A program made the translations under genes and the position numbers. DNA of 46,884 nt from Alphaproteobacteria bacterium (lineage in GTDB: Bacteria; Pseudomonadota; Alphaproteobacteria; Micavibrionales; UBA2020), in NCBI GenBank assembly GCA_030682495.1, contig JAUXOC010000006.1, positions 1 through 46,884 on the forward strand, read 5' to 3'. Shown here piece by piece: positions 41,193 to 46,884 of this stretch. Under the pieces are notes generated by a model. The model made no database searches and was not told the origin of the DNA. It saw nothing but the letters and a program-made list of their open reading frames with translations. Each line of letters begins with the position of its first letter. The stretch's first letter is position 1.

Positions 41193-42118
41193 GGTTTTTG
41201 TCCTTCGGCTTGTGCGCGTTTCAGCCCTTTGGGCACGGCCAGCGGTTTGCCTGTGGCGCGCAGAATATCAGGCGCAGCGCCGCCGCGTTTTTTCAGCTCC
41301 GTATGCGCATCGCCCAGCATGGCGGTGTTGTATCCGTCGAAGTCATAGGATTTCATGACGGGCGCGGTATTCGCGGCTTCGTATATTTCATGCACGCGCT
41401 GGGCGCGGAAATTAAAGATGGTGCGAAACAGCGTGATGCCGTTGAAATCGGAGATACACTGCGTTTGCACCAGCGTATCATCGCCGTTTTTGGTCATGAA
41501 ACTGCGGCCATAAACCAGCGGCAGGACTTTTTTACGCACGTCGTTGTTTCCATCGGCCAGAACCGCCGAGATGGTGTCATAGCTGCCGCCGTGGTCAAGA
41601 AAAGGCTTGATGCAATCCGCATTCAGGTTGCGCAGCGCCTTGGCAAACCAGTTACCGCCGTCGTGGTTGGGATCGGCGCCCCATTCCATCAACTGCCTGA
41701 TCACGGAAGGTTCGATTTTATTGCGCACGTTGCCGACCAGCGTGTTTGAGAAAGTGATCCACGTCAGGGCTGAATTCAGCCCGGGGCGTTTGTCCGGTGC
41801 GGCATAACGGTCGGCGGCGGCCTTGATGACGCGCAGGTCGTCAAGCGCGCCGAAAAAAACCGCGCCCGTAAAAACCGGCCACCACGGCACAAGTCCCGCG
41901 CGCGCGGCCAGAATATTTTGCTGTGTTTCGCCGGTGCCAAAGGTATAGACGCGGCGGTCATTGTTCCACTCGCTCTCGCCCAGATTTTTCATGGCCGTTT
42001 TGACGGATTCAGGTACGGCAACGTTGCCGCTGTCGTCTTCGCGCAGTTCGGCAAAAAGTTTGCGGACCTGCGCATGGGTGCTGCGCCATTGCTGTTCTGT
42101 TTCGCTGATCTCGGCCAT
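41189..42118 (-). CDS. Effector-like protein, founding member of a pair
   Basis: A 309-residue protein. The ATG at 42118 is chosen because a TTGACA-17-TAATCT promoter ends 33 bases upstream, while the longer frame would start inside that promoter. It carries one or two ankyrin-like segments (EPSVIRQLMEWGADPNHDGGNWFAKALRNLNADCIKPFLDHGGSYD) and shares its C-terminal module with the protein encoded next (40182). The end, LKRAQAEGQKP, is basic. No catalytic motif is seen. Together the two form a small operon behind one promoter. Confidence 0.75.
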   Translation of the reverse strand: MAEISETEQQWRSTHAQVRKLFAELREDDSGNVAVPESVKTAMKNLGESEWNNDRRVYTFGTGETQQNILAARAGLVPWWPVFTGAVFFGALDDLRVIKAAADRYAAPDKRPGLNSALTWITFSNTLVGNVRNKIEPSVIRQLMEWGADPNHDGGNWFAKALRNLNADCIKPFLDHGGSYDTISAVLADGNNDVRKKVLPLVYGRSFMTKNGDDTLVQTQCISDFNGITLFRTIFNFRAQRVHEIYEAANTAPVMKSYDFDGYNTAMLGDAHTELKKRGGAAPDILRATGKPLAVPKGLKRAQAEGQKP

Positions 42119-42150
42119 GGTTGATTCTTCGTAAGAGGAAACGAGGCCAA

Positions 42151-42179
42151 AGATTATGCAAAAACGCACCGGTTGTCAA
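42151..42179 (-). promoter_or_regulatory. Sigma70-like promoter of the paralogous pair
   Basis: Read on the minus strand: TTGACA (42179-42174), a 17-base spacer, TAATCT (42156-42151). The -35 box is a perfect match and the -10 box matches four of six. The leader to the ATG at 42118 is about 25 bases. Confidence 0.75.
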
Positions 42180-42189
42180 GACCGGAGGA

Positions 42190-42211
42190 AAATATCAAAG
42201 CATTGATATTT
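42190..42211. repeat. Perfect inverted repeat next to the promoter
   Basis: AAATATCAA (42190-42198) and TTGATATTT (42203-42211) with a 4-base loop. It lies 11 bases upstream of the -35 box on the minus strand. This is a typical position for an activator or repressor site; it is too AT-rich for an efficient terminator. Confidence 0.55.
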
Positions 42212-42236
42212 ATAGATAATATAAAGAGCGCAGCGC

Positions 42237-43451
42237 TTACTTCCAGAAGCCCCAGCGGTCGCGGCGCGGCGGCGCTTTGAGCGGCGGTTTGGTCGGGTCG
42301 TCGTTCTTTTTGAAAACGACGTGCGTCACGCCGTCCAGCCCCAGCACCCAGCGCACGGCGTCTTTCATATGCACGCCGAAATTTTTCAGCTTCGGCTGCG
42401 GCGCGGTGGGCAGGTGGTCTGCGTAGAACTTTTCCACCTTTTTGATCGTCACATCGGTCAAGCCGCTGTGGCGCGCATCGTCAAAAGTCAGATGCGGCGC
42501 ATGCTGGTTGAGATAAGCCTTGCCGCGGTGCTGGATGCGATCTTTGATCCACTGGCTGTCGACGTCTTTGGTAAAGTGTCTTTGCACAAACGGAAAGCGG
42601 CCTTTCAAATGTGGCGCATAGGTATCGGCCCATTCGATGTGCGCATCTTCGTAAAACGTGCGCAGGTGAAAGCTGTCGTAGAAGGCTTCAAAGGCCGCCG
42701 CAACGCTGGCGCCGTTGCGGATATTGTCGGCCTTGCTCAGCACGCGTTCGGCCGCATGCATGATGTCGGGGAAACGCTGGCGCATCTGCTGCAGCGGGTC
42801 TTCGAATTTGATCTGGTCGGCGGGGCCGTCCGGGTCGCCATAGGCAAGCTCCAGCGCGATTTGCGATTGCTGCGCATAGGCATCGGCTTCGATGGCAAAT
42901 GACAGTTTGATACCTGCTTCGGGCTTGTGCCGCGTGGACGGGAAAATATCGTGCCGCGTGTTTTGTACCGCATGCACCGCTTCGTGGCCGATCAACAGCG
43001 CGAGATAGGCGGGGTTGTCATGGCCGCGCAGAATAATCATTTTGTCCGACGGATCGCATAAACCGCCCGCGCCGCGTTCGCCCGTGCGCTTGTCGTCAAA
43101 AACAACGCGGTAGCCTTCTTTGGTCATTTGCTCCAGCACATCGCGGCCGGTCGGGCTTTGCGAGAGGATAAACAGCGCCTCGTTCAAAACCCGCTCGTTA
43201 CGATCTGCGGTTTTGTCGAGCTGCGCCTGTCGCTTTTTCTTCTGCTCTTCGGTCGCGAAAGGATCCGGCCGTTCATGAACGACCGTTCCGATGAAATTGA
43301 CCGCAACCGTTTTCCGCGCCCATCCTTCGGGGGTGGGTTCTGTCCAGTCGCCGCGATTGATAACGGGTGGTATGGGCGGCGTGGGCGGGGTTTGTGGCGG
43401 TTGGCTTGAATCAAAAAAGAACGGCGTGAGGCGGGCCGGCAAACGAGACAT
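42237..43451 (-). CDS. HExxH putative metallopeptidase, second copy
   Basis: A 404-residue paralogue of the protein at 27412. The N-terminus is Pro-rich (SSQPPQTPPTPPIPPV). The core repeats the family layout: NEALFILSQSPTGRDVLEQM, the zinc-site helix LIGHEAVHAVQ (His156, Glu157, His160) and FAIEADAYAQ (Glu188 region). The C-terminal 110 residues differ from the first copy and end in a basic aromatic tail (KAPPRRDRWGFWK). The ATG at 43451 has AAGGAG 7 bases upstream. There is no signal peptide. Peptidase activity and secretion are inferred from motifs and context. Confidence 0.77.
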   Translation of the reverse strand: MSRLPARLTPFFFDSSQPPQTPPTPPIPPVINRGDWTEPTPEGWARKTVAVNFIGTVVHERPDPFATEEQKKKRQAQLDKTADRNERVLNEALFILSQSPTGRDVLEQMTKEGYRVVFDDKRTGERGAGGLCDPSDKMIILRGHDNPAYLALLIGHEAVHAVQNTRHDIFPSTRHKPEAGIKLSFAIEADAYAQQSQIALELAYGDPDGPADQIKFEDPLQQMRQRFPDIMHAAERVLSKADNIRNGASVAAAFEAFYDSFHLRTFYEDAHIEWADTYAPHLKGRFPFVQRHFTKDVDSQWIKDRIQHRGKAYLNQHAPHLTFDDARHSGLTDVTIKKVEKFYADHLPTAPQPKLKNFGVHMKDAVRWVLGLDGVTHVVFKKNDDPTKPPLKAPPRRDRWGFWK

Positions 43452-43585
43452 GGAAGAACTCCTTGAAACCCTGAGGATTTTGTCTTGGTCACACCCTTTG
43501 GGCCGCCGTTTGCCTTTATATCAAAGCACAGAACGGGGCTTCGCGCCAAGAATTATCCACAAATATACAGAATACATGAGCCGGC

Positions 43586-43618
43586 AAAAACATACCCGGC
43601 ATGGAGGCGCCGGGTATG
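43586..43618 (-). terminator. Intrinsic terminator of the 47-codon gene
   Basis: On the minus strand CATACCCGGC, an 8-base loop, then GCCGGGTATG, followed by five T. The 10-bp stem is perfect. It lies about 30 bases after the small gene's stop and before the metallopeptidase gene. Confidence 0.85.
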
Positions 43619-43649
43619 AAAGGAAGGGGCTCACAACAAAAAACCGAAA

Positions 43650-43793
43650 CTACTGCGGACGCGAAAAGCCAGGGGCGTGATGGTGCACGACCTTGACTCC
43701 ATTTTCCTGTATTTGGGTGGCGCCAGCCTGCAAGGCCGCTGGGTCTGCGGCGGGGCGGGCGGCTTTGGAGTCGAAGTGTGGTTTATGCGTCAT
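43650..43793 (-). CDS. Small protein of 47 residues, unknown
   Basis: The frame begins MTHKPHFDSKAARPAADPAA and ends VKVVHHHAPGFSRPQ. Support comes from the whole transcription unit, not homology: a promoter (TTGAAG-17-TAATAT) upstream, GGAG about 9 bases before the ATG, and a perfect terminator 32 bases after the stop. The peptide is hydrophilic and rich in Ala, His and Pro, with no membrane segment. A competing plus-strand frame over the same DNA has no binding site. The function is unknown; it is encoded among effector-like genes. Confidence 0.6.
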   Translation of the reverse strand: MTHKPHFDSKAARPAADPAALQAGATQIQENGVKVVHHHAPGFSRPQ

Positions 43794-43814
43794 AAGATCA
43801 ATCTCCATATTTTT

Positions 43815-43843
43815 ATATTACATAAAACTTTAGCTGTCTTCAA
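43815..43843 (-). promoter_or_regulatory. Sigma70-like promoter of the 47-codon gene
   Basis: On the minus strand TTGAAG (43843-43838), a 17-base spacer and TAATAT (43820-43815). The start codon at 43793 lies 21 bases past the -10 box. The surrounding DNA is the most AT-rich stretch in this part of the window. Confidence 0.6.
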
Positions 43844-44072
43844 GGAAAACCGCGCGCGGCAAACTGATTTCTTCTTTATTATCAGTGATGTGTTAAGATT
43901 GACTTAATTTTCCTGCCCCATAAAACCCCGCTTTGGTTGACCCTGCGGTTGCAAGCCCTTATAAAGGCAGAGTTTCGTAAAAACGCCGCCTGTACGTACC
44001 GTTAATCTCTGGTTTTGCCGCTTTTTTGCCGCAAAGACAGACGTACGGGCGAATCAGCAATGGAAGAAGCCG

Positions 44073-45128
44073 ATGTCCGCTGCCGAAATTGATGACGACG
44101 ATGAAAAATGGCTGATGCATGTGCGCTCGCAAAACGCCGCACAGCTGGGCGATGTCCTGTGCAAGGCGGCGCGCACGGGCGATGTCTGGCGCGTGGAAAC
44201 GCTGCTGGATATGGGTGTCGATATCAATTACCGCGAAGGCCGCGTGCTTTTGAATGCCGCATCGCAAAGCCAGCATAAAGTGGTCGATCTTTTGATCGGC
44301 CGCGGCCTGCACCTGTCGCAGGGGGTACTGGATGACGCGCTGGGCGAGGCCGCGGCGGCAGGCGATGCAAAACTGGTGCAGGATTTTCTGGCGCGCGGCG
44401 CCAATGCCGCGCATGACGATTCCGCCGCGCTGATGAACGCCATCCCGCGCGGGCAGGCCGATGTGATCCGCGCTCTACTGGCGGCGGGTGCGGATGCCAA
44501 TGCCTATAACGCCTTTGGCGCGCCCGCCCTGTGCAGTGCGATTTCGCACGGGCATGCCCCGGCGGCGCTGCTGCTGCTGGAATACGGCGCTGACCCTGCC
44601 GCCATGATGCGCGGCATGAACGCACTTGATTGGGCGATCAGCCTTGGCATGAAAGATGTTGCCGATACCATCCGCGAAGGCGCCAGCGGCGCGGTGCAAA
44701 ACCGCGCGTTCTTTGAAGGGCTGGATGTAGCCGGCCTGCGCGCGCCGCAGCCGATGTACGGCGGTCAGACGGCTTTGCACCTTGCCGCCAAGGCGGGGCA
44801 TTTTGATGTTGTGCGCGATACTTTTCTGGCCGAGGGCGAAAAACTGACGGCAGATGACCTGATGCAAAAAACAGCGGCGGGGCAGACGGTTTTGCTGCTG
44901 CTTGCCCAGACGGGGCAGCTGGCGCGCGTTTTTGATCCGCGCCTGTGGGAAGGGCGTCATGCCGAAGCCGCCGCGCTTTATGCGCAGCACCTGCCCGCCA
45001 CGCATCGCGGCGATATCGACATCGACCGCGCCCTCAGCGCCATCGACCATCTGACCCTGCAAAATCAGGCAGAAGGCTTCCAGATCAAACCCCGCCCGCC
45101 GAAGCTGCCGAAGTCGCCAAAGCCGTAA
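44073..45128 (+). CDS. Ankyrin-repeat protein downstream of the secretion locus
   Basis: A 351-residue protein with about six ankyrin repeats in residues 24-205 (for example AARTGDVWRVETLLDMGVDINYREGRVLLNAASQSQHKVVDLLIGRG) and one further unit near 228-255 (GGQTALHLAAKAGHFDVVRDTFLAEG). Between them lies AIS...DVADTIREGASGAVQ. The C-terminus ends in a Lys/Pro tail (IKPRPPKLPKSPKP) very like those of the ankyrin proteins in the island at 13-28 kb. The ATG has GGAAG about 8 bases upstream. It converges with the Smr gene. Confidence 0.87.
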   Translation: MSAAEIDDDDEKWLMHVRSQNAAQLGDVLCKAARTGDVWRVETLLDMGVDINYREGRVLLNAASQSQHKVVDLLIGRGLHLSQGVLDDALGEAAAAGDAKLVQDFLARGANAAHDDSAALMNAIPRGQADVIRALLAAGADANAYNAFGAPALCSAISHGHAPAALLLLEYGADPAAMMRGMNALDWAISLGMKDVADTIREGASGAVQNRAFFEGLDVAGLRAPQPMYGGQTALHLAAKAGHFDVVRDTFLAEGEKLTADDLMQKTAAGQTVLLLLAQTGQLARVFDPRLWEGRHAEAAALYAQHLPATHRGDIDIDRALSAIDHLTLQNQAEGFQIKPRPPKLPKSPKP

Positions 45129-45137
45129 GGTAAAAAA

Positions 45138-45716
45138 TCAGTCTTTCTTTTTGCGCAGGCGCACGTAAAACGCACCATCGCCGCCGTCCTCGGGGCGGGC
45201 GGGGGTGCAGGCCAGCACCTTGGCGCGCAGCGGCGGCTCTTCCAGCCACAGCGGCAGCAGGCGCCGCAAAACCCCGCCGCCTGCCAGACGGCTGCCCTTA
45301 CCGGTGATGACCAGCAAGGTGCGTCTCTCCTGCCGCACGGCAGCGGCCACGAAGCGCAGCAGCGCCTGATGCGCTGCGGCCTGCGTCATGCCGTGCAGAT
45401 CGAGGGTTTTGTCGATGGGCCATTTTTTCTTGCGCAGGCTCTGCGCCGTGCCGTCATCGGGCAAAGGTGGGGGCAGGGGCTGGCGCGGGGCAGGAGTAAT
45501 GCGTACGGCGGGTTTGCCGGCGGGTGTGATGTCAGAGGGCTTTTTGACAGCGACATTTTTCTTCGCGTCCGCCTTGGCGGTTTTGTCGTCCGCAGCGGTG
45601 CGGCGTTTTTCAGCCGTGTCCCCACGGCGTTTTTCATAGGCACGTACGCTGCGCGTGACGTGCTGCCATAACGCACGGTCTTCGTCCGAAGTTCCTGATT
45701 TCCGGTCTTTTTTCAT
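45138..45716 (-). CDS. Smr-domain protein
   Basis: A 192-residue protein. A charged, Pro-rich linker (1-100) precedes an Smr (MutS2-related) domain at 101-190. The hallmarks are LDLHGMTQAAAHQALLRFV (LDLHG at 105-109), VITGKGSRLAGGGVLRRLLPLWL (TGKG at 138-141) and a final DGGDGAFYVRLRKKK. Stand-alone Smr proteins are nucleic-acid-binding and some are endonucleases acting on DNA or mRNA. This is a typical housekeeping gene of alphaproteobacteria and probably marks the edge of the effector region. It diverges from the secreted protein at 45808. Confidence 0.92.
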   Translation of the reverse strand: MKKDRKSGTSDEDRALWQHVTRSVRAYEKRRGDTAEKRRTAADDKTAKADAKKNVAVKKPSDITPAGKPAVRITPAPRQPLPPPLPDDGTAQSLRKKKWPIDKTLDLHGMTQAAAHQALLRFVAAAVRQERRTLLVITGKGSRLAGGGVLRRLLPLWLEEPPLRAKVLACTPARPEDGGDGAFYVRLRKKKD

Positions 45717-45750
45717 GCCTGCTGCTGTTCAAAAAAATTAACCGCTGTTA

Positions 45751-45759
45751 TGATATACT
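45751..45759 (+). promoter_or_regulatory. Extended -10 promoter candidate
   Basis: TGATATACT contains TG-N-TATACT, an extended -10 box (five of six matches to TATAAT). No good -35 box is seen, as is usual for this class. It lies 49 bases before the GTG start of the secreted-protein gene. Confidence 0.5.
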
Positions 45760-45807
45760 ATCGTTTGAAAGACCGATAGACACGACCGTACAAGAGGACA
45801 GAGAGAC

Positions 45808-46542
45808 GTGACCCTTACGACAAAATTTGCCGGTTTTGCCACCGGTTTTGCCGCCGTTTGCCTGCTGGCGGTTCTGCCTGCCTTCGCGCAATGGGGCGCG
45901 GGCACGACGGGCGGCGAATACCGTCCGCGCATCTCCACCGCCGAAGAAGTGGCGATTGTCCAGCATGTATTTGCTGCCGACCCGCCCAGTGCAACCGAAT
46001 GGGCGCGTCACAGCAAGGAATATCTGGAAGCAAACGACTTTGACCGCGAATCTGTTCTGGATGTCAAACGCCGCGAATACATCGAAAAATTCCGCCTCTT
46101 CGCCAAACCTGAAACGCTGGTTATTGGTGCGAACATTATGCTGTCTTCTTACAGTGCGGTGAATAAGGGTTTCATTATAGAAAGCTTCAATGACCAGACT
46201 TTTTTCTCTTATGACTTTGCCGGTCAAAAATATGCCGTCGTTATTCCCAAGCTCATGGAATATCAATGGATGTCAGTTGAGCCTGACATCGCTGAAAAAC
46301 TGCACGTCTTGACGGTCGGCGCAACCGGAAGAGTACGGATGATACTGGAGGTGGAGCCTAAATTCGCCGATAAAAAACCGATTGAGCTGAAAGGTGCGTT
46401 ATATCGTCTTTTGGCAGGCGAAGTGGCGTCGATCTCTATTATCGCACCTCTCACTGGCGAGGTTCTATGGGTGCGTAATGGTCCGGGCCGTGCCGAAAAA
46501 GTGCGCGGCAATATGATGAAGCTTTACGACAGAGCGGAATAG
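45808..46542 (+). CDS. Secreted protein of unknown function
   Basis: A 244-residue protein, GTG start at 45808 with GAGGA about 11 bases upstream. The signal peptide is clear (KFAGFATGFAAVCLLAVLPAFAQ, cleavage near residue 28). The mature part begins with a helical segment (EEVAIVQHVFAADPPSATEWARHSKEYLEANDFDRESVLDVKRREYIEKF), which is followed by a beta-rich part with repeated strands. I do not recognise the family with confidence. It has no membrane anchor and no catalytic motif that I can see. The next gene starts eight bases after its stop, so both may be co-transcribed. Confidence 0.75.
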   Translation: MTLTTKFAGFATGFAAVCLLAVLPAFAQWGAGTTGGEYRPRISTAEEVAIVQHVFAADPPSATEWARHSKEYLEANDFDRESVLDVKRREYIEKFRLFAKPETLVIGANIMLSSYSAVNKGFIIESFNDQTFFSYDFAGQKYAVVIPKLMEYQWMSVEPDIAEKLHVLTVGATGRVRMILEVEPKFADKKPIELKGALYRLLAGEVASISIIAPLTGEVLWVRNGPGRAEKVRGNMMKLYDRAE

Positions 46543-46549
46543 ATTTTTT

Positions 46550-46884
46550 ATGTTTGCGGGTGCGGGTGATTTTTTCAGACCGGTCGACCTGCGCAAGGAA
46601 GTCACCCCCTCGGCGGCGGTTCGGCCTGCCGCGCGCAGCGGCGACGAGCCGCAAAAACGTAGCGGCGATGAGCCGCAAAAGCATGGCGGCGACGAGCCGC
46701 AGAAACGTAGCGGCGACGAGCCGCAAAAACATGACGGCGAGCCGAAAAAGCACAGTCCCGAAGAGCTGCAGAAACATACAATCGATGCCCTGCCTGACGG
46801 CGAGGGCGCGGCAGATCCTTTTTCCGGCGATGCGGTCGAGCTGAGCATCGCCGCGCTTTTTGTTATGCTGGCCGGGCGCGCGCC
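46550..46884 (+). CDS. Repeat-containing protein, 3' end beyond window
   Basis: The frame opens at the ATG at 46550, eight bases after the upstream stop, and runs off the window after 111 codons. Residues 29-67 hold four copies of the octapeptide RSGDEPQK (with H/G variants) and a shortened fifth, encoded by tandem 24-base units. The rest is polar until a hydrophobic stretch SIAALFVMLAGRA at the window edge, perhaps a membrane span. No binding site of quality is visible, so translation may be coupled to the previous gene. Confidence 0.6.
   Translation, partial: MFAGAGDFFRPVDLRKEVTPSAAVRPAARSGDEPQKRSGDEPQKHGGDEPQKRSGDEPQKHDGEPKKHSPEELQKHTIDALPDGEGAADPFSGDAVELSIAALFVMLAGRA
46634..46750. repeat. 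Five tandem hairpin units inside a reading frame
   Basis: Units at 46634-46657, 46658-46681, 46682-46705, 46706-46729 and a 21-base partial unit to 46750. Each full unit contains GCGGC-GA(C/T)GA-GCCGC, a 5-bp stem with a 5-base loop, joined by A-rich linkers. Length and design match the other hairpin arrays of the window. Confidence 0.8.

Noticed and set aside
43677-43907. 76-residue plus-strand frame
   Set aside because: It lacks a binding site and overlaps a minus-strand small gene that has promoter, binding site and terminator.

Overview
The window reads as chromosomal DNA of a GC-rich alphaproteobacterium. I infer this from the codon use, from the prophage or gene-transfer-agent style capsid genes, and from a Dot/Icm-type (type IVB) secretion locus; no rRNA or tRNA is present to fix the taxon. 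Four blocks can be separated.

(1) Positions 1-12,637, minus strand: an HK97-type head and packaging cassette. In transcription order it has a small and a large terminase subunit, the portal, a GTA-type small tail protein, a tail-fibre-like protein split over two frames, two small unknowns, the prohead protease, the major capsid protein, a small structural-type protein, a toxin-like cargo gene with two tandem immunity-like genes, the head-tail connector, a head-closure protein and the first codons of a probable tail-terminator gene. There is no integrase, replication or lysis gene. A plus-strand Sel1-repeat gene interrupts the left end.

(2) Positions 13,019-28,464: an island of nine ankyrin-repeat genes (one on the plus strand, eight on the minus strand), two small secreted proteins and one HExxH putative metallopeptidase. 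Many are translationally coupled, with 4-base stop/start overlaps.

(3) Positions 28,942-40,155, plus strand: core genes of a type IVB secretion system in the same order as Legionella icmM-L-K-E-G-C-D-J-B: two DotI-like proteins, DotH, a short DotG, DotF, a DotE-like protein with an extra DotP-like module, DotP, DotN and the DotO ATPase. A strong terminator closes the block. DotA, DotB, DotC, DotD, DotL and DotM are not in the window.

(4) Positions 40,182-46,884: more effector-like genes (two paralogous unknowns, a second HExxH protein, a 47-residue peptide gene and a tenth ankyrin gene), then an Smr-domain protein, a secreted unknown and the start of a repeat protein.

My reading is that the secretion apparatus and a candidate set of substrates are encoded together. 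Ankyrin proteins, both metallopeptidases and both paralogous unknowns mostly end in short proline- and lysine/arginine-rich tails, despite unrelated folds. A second, independent pattern is a set of tandem 23-25 base units, each with a GC-rich hairpin. These occur at six places, both between genes and inside reading frames, with a different sequence at each place.
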